A stretch of 44,592 nt of DNA, from positions 1-44,592 of the forward strand of contig CALVQH010000004.1 of NCBI GenBank assembly GCA_944358115.1, given 5' to 3'. Below the pieces are notes generated by a model. It was not told the DNA's origin. It did not search any database and saw only the letters and a list, made by a program, of their open reading frames with translations. This document shows, in pieces, positions 7,724 through 16,769 of this stretch. Within the stretch, counting starts at the first letter, position 1; each line of letters begins with the position of its first letter. This DNA is from an uncultured Bacilli bacterium (GTDB lineage: Bacteria; Bacillota_I; Bacilli_A; RF39; UBA660). A program made the position numbers and the translations under genes.

Positions 7724-7819
7724 AGGTGATAAGTATGCTACAGATTTTGTTAGAAATAGAGTCTTATTTATGTTAAAATCGGAATTTTAAAGAATTATAA
7801 AAAGAAAGGAAGATTTTAA

Positions 7820-8677
7820 ATGAAATTAATTGATGGGAAACTTGTTTCCGAGAAAATAAAAGAAGAATTAAAAGAAAAAATAGAAAAAAATCACTTGCAT
7901 CCAGGGCTAGCTATTATTTTGGCTAATCATGATTCAGCAAGTGAAATATATGTAAGAAATAAAATCAAAGCTTGTGAAAAGATTGGAATAAAGGCTTTGC
8001 TATATCAATTTGATGAAAATAATACTGAAGAAGAGATTATAAAGTGCATTCAAAAATTTAATGAAGATTCAACTATTCATGGTATTATTGTACAAAGTCC
8101 GGTTGCTCCTCAGTTTCATGAAGATGTGATTACTCGTTATATTGATCCTAAAAAAGACGTAGATGGTTTTGGCATCATGAGTCTTGGCTATTTGGCAAGC
8201 AATCGAACGAAGTTTTTATCAGCAACCCCTTATGGAATTATTAAATTGTTAGAATATGAACAGATTGCTATTCGTGGTACTCATGTAGTGATTGTGGGAC
8301 GAAGTAAGATTGTAGGAAGACCCTTAGCGCTTGCTTTATTAAACCGTGATGCGACAGTTACGATTGCTCACTCAAAAACAAAGAATTTAAAAGAAATTAC
8401 AAAGCAAGCTGATATTTTAGTTGTTGCGATTGGCAAAGCTAAGTTTATCACCGATGAATATATTAAAGATGGAGCTGTCGTGATTGATGTAGGAATTAAC
8501 CGAATTGAGGGAAAGCTTTATGGTGATGTCGATCAAGAAGCGGTTAGTAAGAAGGCTCTTTATTTGACCCCTGTTCCGGGTGGAGTTGGACCAATGACCA
8601 TTGCAATGCTTTTATCTAATGTTGTAGATAGTGCTTTAGCAGAAAGAGAGGAGATAAAACATGGATCCAAGAATTAA
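7820..8677 (+). CDS. folD: bifunctional methylene-THF dehydrogenase / methenyl-THF cyclohydrolase
   Basis: This 285-residue enzyme interconverts 5,10-methylene-THF and 10-formyl-THF in one-carbon metabolism. [14 protein letters not shown] carries the catalytic Lys (K48) and a Tyr at 44. The Rossmann motif [11 protein letters not shown] and the C-terminal [15 protein letters not shown] signature are intact. An extended -10 (TGTTAAAAT, ending 7779) and a GAAAGGAAG ribosome binding site precede the gene. Its 3' end overlaps glyA by 17 bases, which places the THF-consuming and THF-producing steps under one translational unit. Confidence 0.96.
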   Translation: MKLIDGKLVSEKIKEELKEKIEKNHLHPGLAIILANHDSASEIYVRNKIKACEKIGIKALLYQFDENNTEEEIIKCIQKFNEDSTIHGIIVQSPVAPQFHEDVITRYIDPKKDVDGFGIMSLGYLASNRTKFLSATPYGIIKLLEYEQIAIRGTHVVIVGRSKIVGRPLALALLNRDATVTIAHSKTKNLKEITKQADILVVAIGKAKFITDEYIKDGAVVIDVGINRIEGKLYGDVDQEAVSKKALYLTPVPGGVGPMTIAMLLSNVVDSALAEREEIKHGSKN

Positions 8678-9884
8678 AAAAGCGTTAGAAGATGAAACAA
8701 AGAGGCAGCAAAATAATATAGAGTTAATTGCTTCTGAAAATTATGTATCGAAAAGTATCCTAGCTTTACAAGGGAGTATTTTTACAAATAAATATGCCGA
8801 AGGATATCCTTCTAAACGATATTATGGAGGATGCGAGAATGTTGATGTGGTAGAAAATTTGGCAATCGAATATGCTACTAAATTATTTGATGCTAAATAT
8901 GCCAATGTGCAACCTCATAGTGGTTCTAGTGCAAATATGGCGGTATATCGTTCTTTACTTTCTCCTGGTGATAAAGTAATGGGACTTAATTTGTCTCATG
9001 GAGGACATTTAACGCATGGTAATCCGGTTAATTTTAGTGGCCTTGATTATGAGTTTATTGCGTATAATTTAGATCCAGAAACAGAGATGCTTAATTATGA
9101 TGAGATTAGAAGAATTGCTTTAAAAGAACGACCACAAATGATTGTTGCTGGTGCTTCTGCTTATTCTCGTTTTATTGATTTTGAAAAGTTTAGAGATATT
9201 GCCCATGAGGTAGGAGCTTATTTATTTGTTGATATGGCACATATTGCAGGATTAGTTGCAGCTGGGTATCATCAAAATCCAGTTTACTATGCTGATGTGG
9301 TATCTTCTACTACGCATAAAACGCTTCGTGGACCTCGAGGAGGAATCATTCTTACTAATAATGAAGAAATTATTAAAAAGATTAATAAGACGATATTCCC
9401 AGGTATTCAAGGAGGTCCTTTAATGCATGTCATTGCGGCAAAAGCGGAGTGCTTTTATGAAGCTTTACAACCTGAATTTAAGGTTTATCAAGAGCAAGTT
9501 TTAAAAAATGCTAAGGTTCTTGCTAAAACTCTTCAAGAAGAAGGATTTAAAATTATTAGTGGGGGAACGGATAATCATTTGATGCTTGTAGATGTGAAAT
9601 CTTTACTTGGTATTACGGGTAAAGATGCAGAAACGATTTTGGATCAAATTCATATTACGGTTAATAAAAATACAATTCCGAATGAAACAGAATCACCTTT
9701 TAAGACAAGTGGTATTCGTCTTGGTACGCCAGCGATGACAACGAGAGGATTAAAGGAAGCGGAATTTGTGCATATCGGACACATTATTGCAAAAGCTTTG
9801 AAAAATAAAGACGATCAAGAAGTATTAAAAGAGTTAGAAAAAGAAGTTTTAGACTTAACGAGTCGTTTTCCTATATATGAGTAG
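8661..9884 (+). CDS. glyA: serine hydroxymethyltransferase
   Basis: This 407-residue PLP enzyme converts serine and THF to glycine and 5,10-methylene-THF, feeding folD and thymidylate synthesis. The PLP-lysine motif [14 protein letters not shown] lies at about residue 220, and the folate-binding N-terminal [11 protein letters not shown] segment and the [13 protein letters not shown] segment are conserved. The start is ATG 8661, preceded by an AGAGGAGA ribosome binding site within folD. tmk follows after 10 bases. Confidence 0.97.
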   Translation: MDPRIKKALEDETKRQQNNIELIASENYVSKSILALQGSIFTNKYAEGYPSKRYYGGCENVDVVENLAIEYATKLFDAKYANVQPHSGSSANMAVYRSLLSPGDKVMGLNLSHGGHLTHGNPVNFSGLDYEFIAYNLDPETEMLNYDEIRRIALKERPQMIVAGASAYSRFIDFEKFRDIAHEVGAYLFVDMAHIAGLVAAGYHQNPVYYADVVSSTTHKTLRGPRGGIILTNNEEIIKKINKTIFPGIQGGPLMHVIAAKAECFYEALQPEFKVYQEQVLKNAKVLAKTLQEEGFKIISGGTDNHLMLVDVKSLLGITGKDAETILDQIHITVNKNTIPNETESPFKTSGIRLGTPAMTTRGLKEAEFVHIGHIIAKALKNKDDQEVLKELEKEVLDLTSRFPIYE

Positions 9885-9894
9885 GTGATATGGT

Positions 9895-10581
9895 ATGAGT
9901 AAAGGCAAGTTAATTGTAATTGAAGGGACAGATTGTTCTGGAAAACAAACACAAACAGATATTTTAGTAGCGAATTTAAAGAAAAATGGCTATCAAGCGA
10001 TTAGTTTTAGTTTCCCTAATTATGCTTCTCCTACAGGAAAAATTATAGGCGAGGCTTATCTTGGAAAACATGAGCCATCTTATTTTCGTGAGGGGATTGA
10101 AAATGTTGATCCGAAAATATCTAGCCTTTACTATGCGGCAGATCGTGCTTATAATATTGATATTATTAAGCGTTATTTAGAGGCAGGTTACATTGTAGTA
10201 TTAAATCGATATGTAGAATCGAATATGGCTTTTCAAGGTGGTAAAATTAAAGATATTAAGAGAAGAAATATGATGTATGAGTGGTTAGATAACTTAGAAT
10301 TTGTTTTACTGGGATTACCTAGACCGGATTATGTTTTGTTTTTGTATCTTCCTTATGAATATGTCTGTACATTAAAAGAAAAGCGTGGTAAAATAGCCAA
10401 TGCAAATTTGCTTCATATGGCAGAAATTGCTTATTTAGAGCTTTCTACTATTTATGATTATGAAAAAATTAATTGCCTTAATAAAAATGATGAATTGCGA
10501 ACTATTGAAGAGATTTCCAAAGAAATTTTTATTAAAGTAAAAGCTTTTTTAGAAACAGAGGATAAATATGAATTTAAGTGA
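9895..10581 (+). CDS. tmk: thymidylate (dTMP) kinase
   Basis: This 228-residue kinase phosphorylates dTMP to dTDP. The P-loop GTDCSGKQT is at residues 11-19. The DRY-type motif appears as NRYVESN (around residue 103), and the Gly-rich AFQGGK follows. The Cys in the P-loop, the NRY variant and the length (about 15-20 residues longer than typical bacterial Tmk) mark it as a divergent type seen in Bacillota and Mollicutes relatives. It sits in a folD-glyA-tmk-queA run and overlaps queA by 14 bases. A deoxynucleoside kinase is a less likely alternative. Confidence 0.85.
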   Translation: MSKGKLIVIEGTDCSGKQTQTDILVANLKKNGYQAISFSFPNYASPTGKIIGEAYLGKHEPSYFREGIENVDPKISSLYYAADRAYNIDIIKRYLEAGYIVVLNRYVESNMAFQGGKIKDIKRRNMMYEWLDNLEFVLLGLPRPDYVLFLYLPYEYVCTLKEKRGKIANANLLHMAEIAYLELSTIYDYEKINCLNKNDELRTIEEISKEIFIKVKAFLETEDKYEFK

Positions 10582-11590
10582 TTTTGATTATGATTTACCA
10601 GAAGAATTAATTGCTCAAACACCAATTAAAGAGCGCGATCAATCTAGACTTATGGTACTTGATAAGAAAATGGGAGCAATTAAGCATAAACATTTCCATG
10701 ATATTTTAGAGGAATTACATGCAGGAGATGTACTTGTTTTAAATGATACAAAAGTAATTCCCGCAAGATTAATTGGTAAAAAGGTGAGTACAGGAGCCGT
10801 GATTGAGTTATTGCTTTTAAAGGATTTGGGTAATAATATTTGGGAGTGTTTATCTCGCCCTGCTAAGAGGCTCAAGGTTGGAACGATTGTTACTTTTTCG
10901 GAAAAATTACAAGCTGAAGTGGTAGAAAAAAAGGATGAAGGAATTGTTCATGTAAAACTTCTTTATCAAGGTATTTTAATGGAAATATTAGACGAACTTG
11001 GAGAAATGCCTCTTCCTCCTTATATTCATGAGAAATTAAAAGAAAAAGATCGCTATCAAACGGTGTATGCGAAAAATATTGGTAGTGCAGCTGCTCCTAC
11101 AGCAGGGCTTCATTTTACCAAAGAATTATTAGAGGAAATTAAAGCAAAAGGGGTAGAAGTTTTATTTATTACTCTTCATGTTGGTTTAGGAACTTTTAGA
11201 CCAGTAGAAGAGGAAAACATATTAGATCATCATATGCATAGTGAATTTTATCAAATGACAAAGGAAGTTGCCGATCGTCTTAATTTAGCAAAAAAAGAGC
11301 ATCGAAAGATTTATGCGGTAGGTACTACTTCTACGAGAACACTTGAGGCAATTATGCATGAATATCATGAATTTAGAGAATGTTCTGGTAATACCGAAAT
11401 ATTTATCTATCCTGGTTTTGAATTTCAAGCAATTGATGGTTTGATTACCAATTTTCATTTACCTAAATCCACATTATTAATGCTAGTTAGTGCTCTTGCT
11501 TCAAGAGAAATTATTTTAAATGCTTATAGAGAAGCAGTTAAGGAAAGATATCGTTTCTTTTCTTTTGGAGATGCGATGTTTATTAAATAA
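10568..11590 (+). CDS. queA: S-adenosylmethionine:tRNA ribosyltransferase-isomerase
   Basis: This 340-residue protein makes epoxyqueuosine by transferring the ribosyl part of SAM to preQ1 at position 34 of tRNA. The N-terminal [25 protein letters not shown], the [10 protein letters not shown] block and the C-terminal [18 protein letters not shown] are family hallmarks. In Bacillus, queA follows ruvAB directly; here the folD-glyA-tmk block is inserted between. tgt is absent from the window. The operon ends at a strong bidirectional terminator. Confidence 0.96.
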   Translation: MNLSDFDYDLPEELIAQTPIKERDQSRLMVLDKKMGAIKHKHFHDILEELHAGDVLVLNDTKVIPARLIGKKVSTGAVIELLLLKDLGNNIWECLSRPAKRLKVGTIVTFSEKLQAEVVEKKDEGIVHVKLLYQGILMEILDELGEMPLPPYIHEKLKEKDRYQTVYAKNIGSAAAPTAGLHFTKELLEEIKAKGVEVLFITLHVGLGTFRPVEEENILDHHMHSEFYQMTKEVADRLNLAKKEHRKIYAVGTTSTRTLEAIMHEYHEFRECSGNTEIFIYPGFEFQAIDGLITNFHLPKSTLLMLVSALASREIILNAYREAVKERYRFFSFGDAMFIK

Positions 11591-11594
11591 CATA

Positions 11595-11620
11595 AAAAGT
11601 AGATCGGTTGATCTACTTTT
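11595..11620. terminator. bidirectional terminator between queA and the Rpn gene
   Basis: A perfect 11-bp stem, AAAAGTAGATC (11595-11605) and GATCTACTTTT (11610-11620), closes a GGTT loop. A/T-rich flanks on both sides let it serve queA (+) and the convergent - strand gene, whose stop codon lies inside the stem. Confidence 0.85.
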
Positions 11621-12458
11621 CGTTTTCTTTTAAATTTTCAATTTCTTCCATTGATAGACCTGTAAATTTAGAAATATCTTCTATCTTTATATTTGCTTCT
11701 ATCATTTGCTTTGCTATTTCAACATTTCGCTGAGCAATTCCTTCTTCTTTTCCTAATTCATAACCAGTACTTTTGGCAATTTGAATATCCCATTTGTTTA
11801 ATTTTTCCCTTGTTTCCTCATCATTTACATATTTGTCAATCCATTCATTTAGCTCCACCAATAACTCATCTCCCTTAGCTATACTATTTCGTTCCTCTTT
11901 ATTTCTTGCAGCGATAAACTGTAGCCAACGTTCTAGTACATTATTAGTATAACCTAACTTTCTGGCTTTGTCAATTTGCACGACCTTGATAACAAAGAAG
12001 TTTTCTAGTAATTTGATTTTAGGATTTTTATCATAAGCAATATGGAAGTTTGCAACTAATTCATCACCAAGTTTTAAACTAGTTTTTTCTACAAAGTTAA
12101 TTTGAATTGTTTTACCTAGTTTGTAATAATCATTTCCGACTTCTAATTTATTTGCTTGAATACGCATGACATAATAAAGACTTTTATCAATAGAATTCGT
12201 GTTAAACACTTGATACGCTTCTAAATTGATAGTCATGTCATCAAAGTGAATGATAATGTCTCCACGAACACTTTTTTCTTTGGCGTTCTCTTTTTCTAAA
12301 GGGCTTTCATATTTCACCTCTAACTTATTTTTTAAATACCCTTCAGGGTATTCTAGTAAAAGCTCTAGTAAGAATTCTAGTTGCCGGCGATTATCTTTAT
12401 CAGCAAAAGTTTCTTTAAATAATATATCATTCATAAGAGAATCTGTTTTTGGGTACAT
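11613..12458 (-). CDS. Rpn/YhgA-type PD-(D/E)XK nuclease-family protein
   Basis: This 281-residue protein is of the Rpn (recombination-promoting nuclease)/transposase-31-like family. The N-terminal NDILFKETFADKDNRRQLEFLLE segment, the nuclease core RGDIIIHFDDMTINLEAYQ (residues ~84-103, Asp and Glu of the PD-(D/E)XK fold), and the C-terminal helical region with LGKEEGIAQRNVEIAKQMIE are all typical. Family members have DNA endonuclease activity and are linked to RecA-independent recombination and phage defence; this protein's role is inferred from family only. It has its own consensus promoter and a GGAGGT ribosome binding site, so it appears intact. No terminal repeats indicating a transposon were found. 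Confidence 0.8.
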   Translation of the reverse strand: MYPKTDSLMNDILFKETFADKDNRRQLEFLLELLLEYPEGYLKNKLEVKYESPLEKENAKEKSVRGDIIIHFDDMTINLEAYQVFNTNSIDKSLYYVMRIQANKLEVGNDYYKLGKTIQINFVEKTSLKLGDELVANFHIAYDKNPKIKLLENFFVIKVVQIDKARKLGYTNNVLERWLQFIAARNKEERNSIAKGDELLVELNEWIDKYVNDEETREKLNKWDIQIAKSTGYELGKEEGIAQRNVEIAKQMIEANIKIEDISKFTGLSMEEIENLKENEK

Positions 12459-12476
12459 AAGGCCACCTCCAAAGGC

Positions 12477-12505
12477 ACTATACTAAAAGTAGGAAAGTAA
12501 GTCAA
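12477..12505 (-). promoter_or_regulatory. sigma-A promoter of the Rpn-family gene
   Basis: On the - strand, TTGACT (12505-12500), a 17-base spacer and TATAGT (12482-12477) stand 18 bases before the ATG. Upstream, TCAAATT(GCT)AATTTGA (12502-12518) is a perfect inverted repeat touching the -35, and two more CAAATTGATA copies follow by 12590. These may be repressor sites. Confidence 0.75.
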
Positions 12506-12626
12506 ATTGCTAATTTGATAGCATTCGCCAACCAAATTGATAGGTTTTACATAGCAAAGCAATAGAATCCATTTATCAAATTGATATATTTAGCATATTT
12601 TATATTTTTTTTGAAAAAATTTGGGA

Positions 12627-12655
12627 TTGCTTAAATAGTAAAAATTAGGTATACT
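12627..12655 (+). promoter_or_regulatory. promoter of the small membrane protein-cmk operon
   Basis: TTGCTT (12627-12632), a 17-base spacer and TATACT (12650-12655) lie 18 bases before the ATG at 12674. Confidence 0.65.
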
Positions 12656-12673
12656 TATAGTAGGTGAGAATAG

Positions 12674-12829
12674 ATGAGATTTTATGAGAAATTAATTATT
12701 TTAATTATTTTATTTTTAGGTATAACAATTGGTACAGCAGCGATTATTGGTGTTTATGTGAAGACATCTAGTGGACAAGAAAGCAATGCTGATAATAGTA
12801 TTATCTTAGAAAATATTGATGTTTTATGA
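12674..12829 (+). CDS. 51-residue single-pass membrane protein coupled to cmk
   Basis: This short gene encodes a cytoplasmic MRFYEK start, one long hydrophobic helix (residues ~7-29) and a polar, probably external tail (KTSSGQESNADNSIILENIDVL). I do not recognise a family. AGGTGAG lies 6 bases before the ATG and a good promoter lies upstream, so translation is credible. Its TGA stop overlaps the cmk ATG (ATGA), so cmk is probably translated by coupling to it. A signal-peptide-like N-terminus without a clear cleavage site suggests a membrane anchor. It might simply be a leader that sets cmk expression. Confidence 0.6.
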   Translation: MRFYEKLIILIILFLGITIGTAAIIGVYVKTSSGQESNADNSIILENIDVL

Positions 12830-13449
12830 TTATTACAATTGATGGTTTAAGTGCAACAGGGAAAAGTACAGTTGCTAAAAGGCTTGCCCATACGCTTCAT
12901 TATTTATATTTTAATACTGGTCTTGTATATCGAATGGTTACCTATGTTATTTTAAAAAATCATTTAACAGATCCAAAAATGATCGTAGATTCATTGAATC
13001 AACTTGATTTTGAGTTAGAATCGGATCAAATCATTATGAATCATCAAAACATTACCGATATTTTATATACCGATGAAATTAGTTTATCTACATCCAAGTA
13101 TTCTAGTATTTTGGAAATCAAAGAATGGGTTCGGTCTATTCAAAAAAAGTATTTAAAACAAGGTAATATTATTATGGAAGGAAGGGATATTGGCTCTCGT
13201 GTTGCAAGGGATGCTGATATCAAGTTTTATTTGTATGCTTCTCTTGATGCAAGAGCAAAAAGACTTAGGAATCGTACGAAGAAACTTACTTTAGAGGAAG
13301 CAAAAAGGGAATTAAAAATGATAGATGAAAAAAATATGACATCAAAAGATTTTATAAAACCAGTTGATGCCATCCAAATTGATACGACTGATATGAGTTT
13401 AGAAGAAGTTTATACACATATGCTCAGTGTGATTCAGAAGAAGTTTTGA
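12826..13449 (+). CDS. cmk: (d)CMP kinase
   Basis: This 207-residue kinase phosphorylates CMP and dCMP. It has the P-loop DGLSATGKST (residues 6-15), the LYFNTGLVYRMVTY substrate segment, the GRDIGSRVARDADIKFYLYA block with conserved GRDIG, and a C-terminal KPVDAIQIDTTDMSLEEV that matches the family's A-D-A-x-x-I-D-T-T. It is about 10-15 residues shorter than Bacillus Cmk. There is no ribosome binding site of its own; the ATG overlaps the upstream stop. It ends in TGA, which shows that UGA is a stop codon here. Its last 26 bases overlap the convergent YigZ-like gene. Confidence 0.92.
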   Translation: MIITIDGLSATGKSTVAKRLAHTLHYLYFNTGLVYRMVTYVILKNHLTDPKMIVDSLNQLDFELESDQIIMNHQNITDILYTDEISLSTSKYSSILEIKEWVRSIQKKYLKQGNIIMEGRDIGSRVARDADIKFYLYASLDARAKRLRNRTKKLTLEEAKRELKMIDEKNMTSKDFIKPVDAIQIDTTDMSLEEVYTHMLSVIQKKF

Positions 13450-13789
13450 TCACTTCTTTGACAGCGTTACTGTATGCTCTAATAAGACCGCCTGCTCCTA
13501 GTTTTATTCCGCCAAAATATCTTACTACGGCGATTAGAGTATGATTTAAATTATTTTTTTCTAGTATATTTAAAATAGGCATGCCGCTTGTTCCGGATGG
13601 TTCTTTATCATCCGATTTTTTTATTTCTTGATCAATTTTATATGCATAGGGAATATGTCTTGCTTTTTTATGTTCTTTTTTTAAATCTTCTAGTATTTTT
13701 TTAACTTCTTTTGTAGAATCTACTTCATAATAATAAGCGATAAATTTTGATTTTTTGATTTCTAATGTACATGTATTTAATAATTTCAT
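13424..13789 (-). CDS. YigZ/IMPACT-family protein, N-terminal domain only
   Basis: This 121-residue protein corresponds to the N-terminal UPF0029 domain of YigZ/IMPACT proteins (KSKFIAYYYEV, the HIPYAYKI block, DDKEPSGTSGMPIL and the signature AVVRYFGGIKLGAGGLIRAYS). Typical YigZ has about 205-215 residues with a C-terminal DUF1949 domain, which is missing: the frame stops inside the 3' end of cmk. The start is set at 13789 because the family begins close to there, whereas the upstream extension to 13849 would run through the promoter. It may be functional as a single domain or a truncation product. Confidence 0.75.
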   Translation of the reverse strand: MKLLNTCTLEIKKSKFIAYYYEVDSTKEVKKILEDLKKEHKKARHIPYAYKIDQEIKKSDDKEPSGTSGMPILNILEKNNLNHTLIAVVRYFGGIKLGAGGLIRAYSNAVKEVIKTSSESH

Positions 13790-13801
13790 AACAAACACCA
13801 A

Positions 13802-13834
13802 TTTTATTATACTAAAAAATGTAGTATAATAAAA
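13802..13834. promoter_or_regulatory. symmetrical divergent promoter between yigZ-like gene and uvrC
   Basis: A perfect 13-bp inverted repeat (13802-13814 and 13822-13834, 7-base loop) contains a TATAAT in each arm: 13825-13830 for uvrC on + and 13811-13806 for the YigZ-like gene on -. Each -10 lies about where the other promoter's -35 would be, so simultaneous use by two polymerases is unlikely. In RNA it would also form a strong hairpin. Confidence 0.6.
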
Positions 13835-13851
13835 GAGTAGGTGATGCATTC

Positions 13852-15633
13852 ATGCTGAAAGATAAATTGAAATTAATTCCGCATTTACCAGGAAGCTATC
13901 AAATGAAAAATAGTGATGGCGTGATTATTTATGTTGGTAAAGCAAAGGATTTATATAAACGCGTTAATTCTTATTTTAATCGACCTCAAACAGGAAAAAC
14001 AGCAAAAATGGTGAGCGAGATTGCAGATTTTTCTTATATTGTTGCTAGTAGTGAATTAGAGGCTTTTCTTTTAGAGTTTAATTTAATTAAACAATATGAT
14101 CCCAAATATAATATTTTACTTAAAGATGATAAGAGTTATCCTTATATTGAATATATTAGTAAGCCTTATCCTAAACTTCAAGTATCTCGTTATTTAAATA
14201 TTCGTAAGAGAGATAAAAAGATGCTTTTTGGACCTTATCCGAATGCTTATGCAGCAAGAAGAATTGTCGAATTAATTAACCGTTTGTATCCTTTAAAAAA
14301 ATGTGATACGATGCCTAAGAAAGTCTGTTTGTATTATCATATCGATGAATGCTTAGGGTATTGTGAAAAAAAGGTGGATCCTGAAAAATTAAAAGAGATG
14401 GAAGCCGAAATATTGAGTTTTTTAAGAGGAAATGCTGATGTTTTAAAAAATAAAATATTAGAAAAAATTAATATGTATAGTGAACAACTTAATTTTGAAA
14501 TGGCTTTGGAGTTAAAAAAGGAACTTCAATATATTAGTATTATTTTAGATAAGCAAAAAATGGAATTACATGATTATGTGAATCGGGATGTTGTTGGTTT
14601 TTACTTTGACAAGGGCTATTTGAGTATTCAGATTCTTTTTCTTAGAAATGGAAGAATGGTTGGAGGACATACCGATATTTTTCCCGTTGTTAGTGATTAT
14701 CAAGATGAACTCGATACTTATCTTATGAATTTTTATAGTAGACATGAAGTACCAAAAGAAGTTTTGTGTCCAAAGGATGTCAATACCAGTATTTTAAGTG
14801 AGATTATGACATCGCATTTTGTTGTCCCTCAAAAGGGTAAGAAAAAGAATTTAGTTGATATGGCAAAAAAGAATGCCAAAATTAATTTAGAAAATGAACT
14901 TGAGATGATTATTCGTGATGAAGAAAAAACTGAGAAAGCAAACGATGAATTAAAAGATCTTTTAGGACTTTCTAAGTTAGATCGCATTGATTTGTTTGAT
15001 AACTCGAATCTTTTTGGCTCTTTTACCGTTAGTTGTATGGTTGTTTTTAAACAAGGTAGACCGGCGAAGAAAGAATATCGAAAATATAAAATTAGTTTAG
15101 ATAAAAATGATGATTATCATACGATGCAAGAGGTTATTTATAGGAGATATTACCGGGCACTTGTAGATAAAACGGAGTTGCCGGATCTGATTATTGTCGA
15201 TGGTGGGATTAATCAAATTAATGCTTGTTTAGAAGTATTAAATAGTTTAAATTTAAATATTCGGGTATGTGGTTTAAGAAAAAATGATAAACATAGAACG
15301 AATGATCTTATTGATTCTCTTGGTTACCGGATAATTCCTCTTGATAAAACTAGTTCTGTTTTTCATTATTTAACTAGAATGCAAGATGAAGTGCATCGCT
15401 ATACGATTAGCTATCACCGAACGATTCGAAGTAAAGGAGCAATTAGTAGTGTTTTAGATAATATTGAGGGAATTGGGGCAAAAAGAAAAAAAGAACTTAT
15501 TAAAACGTTTGGTAGTCTTGCTAAAATTCGGGATGCCAAATTAGAAGAATTAACGGCTATTTTGCCAGAAAATATAGCGATTCGTTTGCAAGAATATTTA
15601 CGCGAAAAAGAAGAAGAGAAAGATCATAAATAG
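13852..15633 (+). CDS. uvrC: excinuclease ABC subunit C
   Basis: This 593-residue UvrC makes both incisions in nucleotide excision repair. It has an N-terminal GIY-YIG nuclease (GVIIYVGKAKDLYKRVNSYF, residues ~24-43), the CLYYHIDECLGYC block, a UVR coiled-coil domain (around 200-235, FEMALELKKELQYI), the RNase H-like endonuclease domain (IDLFDNSNLFGSFTVSCMVVF; DLIIVDGGINQI), and a C-terminal helix-hairpin-helix (IEGIGAKRKKELIKTFGSL). Length is full. GTAGGTGATG serves as ribosome binding site. It leads an operon with the Rnf-like genes 8 bases downstream. Confidence 0.97.
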   Translation: MLKDKLKLIPHLPGSYQMKNSDGVIIYVGKAKDLYKRVNSYFNRPQTGKTAKMVSEIADFSYIVASSELEAFLLEFNLIKQYDPKYNILLKDDKSYPYIEYISKPYPKLQVSRYLNIRKRDKKMLFGPYPNAYAARRIVELINRLYPLKKCDTMPKKVCLYYHIDECLGYCEKKVDPEKLKEMEAEILSFLRGNADVLKNKILEKINMYSEQLNFEMALELKKELQYISIILDKQKMELHDYVNRDVVGFYFDKGYLSIQILFLRNGRMVGGHTDIFPVVSDYQDELDTYLMNFYSRHEVPKEVLCPKDVNTSILSEIMTSHFVVPQKGKKKNLVDMAKKNAKINLENELEMIIRDEEKTEKANDELKDLLGLSKLDRIDLFDNSNLFGSFTVSCMVVFKQGRPAKKEYRKYKISLDKNDDYHTMQEVIYRRYYRALVDKTELPDLIIVDGGINQINACLEVLNSLNLNIRVCGLRKNDKHRTNDLIDSLGYRIIPLDKTSSVFHYLTRMQDEVHRYTISYHRTIRSKGAISSVLDNIEGIGAKRKKELIKTFGSLAKIRDAKLEELTAILPENIAIRLQEYLREKEEEKDHK

Positions 15634-15641
15634 GAGGTTTC

Positions 15642-16769
15642 ATGCAGAAATTAATTACAATCAAAAAAGATGAATCCATTTTGGTTTCCAGTCAAGTAGA
15701 AAGTTTTTTAAAACCAGATTATGTTTATCTTCCTTTGCTAAATGAAGACCATATTTTGGTACGTTTAAAGGATAAAATAAAAATTGGGGATGCCTTAGAA
15801 CAGGCTTCTTCTTATTTAGCACCTGTTTCTGGAGTTGTACGGGGACTAAAAAAAATGACTTCTTTGAAAAACGTTTCTTATTTTTTTGAAATTGAAAATG
15901 ATTTTGAGGAAAGAAGGAAAGAGGAAGCCAAAATTAAACGTAAAATTTCTAAAAAAGAGTTTCTATCCTTGTTTCCCAATCTTGCTCATAAAAAAAATGT
16001 TGTATTAAATGCGATAGATGATGAAGTTTATGTTTCTACAGAGAATTTTTATTTGTTTTTACATTATGAAGAATTTTTAGAATTATTAGATAAAATGTAT
16101 CAATTGTTTTCACTTGAAAATATTTATGTTTGTTTAAGGGCCAGTAGTAGTGAGAATATTACCCAGTTGATGAGTGATTTAGGAATGTATCCGCATATTT
16201 TATTAAAAATGGTTCCTGATACTTATTTATTGGGGCAATCTTCTTTTTTACTTTCTTATTTGGGTCTTCATGAAGAAGATACAGAGGTTATTTTGGCGAG
16301 CAAGCTAAATGATGCTTATTCCTTTCTTGTTCGTGGTAGAACTAAGAGTGATCAACTGATTACCATTAGTGGTAATGTAGTTAAAAAGCCGATGGTTATT
16401 CAAGTAAAGGTAGGCTCTTTGCTGCAAGATATCGTAAATGAGTTAGTTTGTATAACAAGTGATGATGTTTTGTATTTTGCTAATGGACTTATGAGGGGAA
16501 AAGAGATTTGTCTTGATTCTTTTGTGGTCACAGAAGAGTTAAATAGTTTACTGATTATGAAAAGGCAAGAAAAAGAAAAAGCTGGAAAATGTATTCGTTG
16601 TGGTATGTGTCATGATATTTGTCCAGTTCATTTACATCCTTTGCTTTTTTCTAATCCTACTTATTGGGAACAAGCTGAAAATAAATGTATAAAATGTGGG
16701 TTATGCTCATATATATGTCCTGTACATATTCAGTTTTTGTTAGATAGAAAGGAAGAACATCATGAATAA
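15642..16769 (+). CDS. RnfC-like 4Fe-4S protein, divergent
   Basis: This 375-residue protein matches the layout of RnfC (NqrA-like subunit of the Rnf ion-translocating ferredoxin:NAD oxidoreductase). It has an N-terminal barrel-sandwich segment (KIGDALEQASSYLAPVSGVV, residues ~47-66), a core resembling RnfC (VVLNAIDDEVYVSTENFYL for the usual N-x-x-E-x-E-P-Y-L-T-x-D-x-x-L), a SLBB-like part, and two complete C-x2-C-x2-C-x3-C-P clusters (C317/320/323/327 and C349/352/355/359). The glycine-rich GxGGAGFPT loop that binds flavin and NADH in RnfC is absent (residues ~108-118 read LSLFPNLAHKK), and the ECEPY motif is changed to DDEVY. It overlaps the RnfD-like gene by 8 bases. Electron transfer is likely; NADH oxidation is doubtful. 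Confidence 0.75.
   Translation: MQKLITIKKDESILVSSQVESFLKPDYVYLPLLNEDHILVRLKDKIKIGDALEQASSYLAPVSGVVRGLKKMTSLKNVSYFFEIENDFEERRKEEAKIKRKISKKEFLSLFPNLAHKKNVVLNAIDDEVYVSTENFYLFLHYEEFLELLDKMYQLFSLENIYVCLRASSSENITQLMSDLGMYPHILLKMVPDTYLLGQSSFLLSYLGLHEEDTEVILASKLNDAYSFLVRGRTKSDQLITISGNVVKKPMVIQVKVGSLLQDIVNELVCITSDDVLYFANGLMRGKEICLDSFVVTEELNSLLIMKRQEKEKAGKCIRCGMCHDICPVHLHPLLFSNPTYWEQAENKCIKCGLCSYICPVHIQFLLDRKEEHHE

Noticed and set aside
7764-7779. TTATGTTAAAAT resembling a XerD arm.
   Set aside because: There is no XerC-like arm at the correct 6-base spacing. It fits better as an extended -10 (TGTTAAAAT) for folD.
11613-12458. Insertion sequence around the Rpn/transposase-31-like gene.
   Set aside because: No terminal inverted repeats or target duplications flank it; the family is named after transposases but acts as a nuclease.
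5651-13449. Mollicutes genetic code (UGA = Trp).
   Set aside because: ruvA and cmk end in TGA at the expected family length and conserved Trp residues use TGG.
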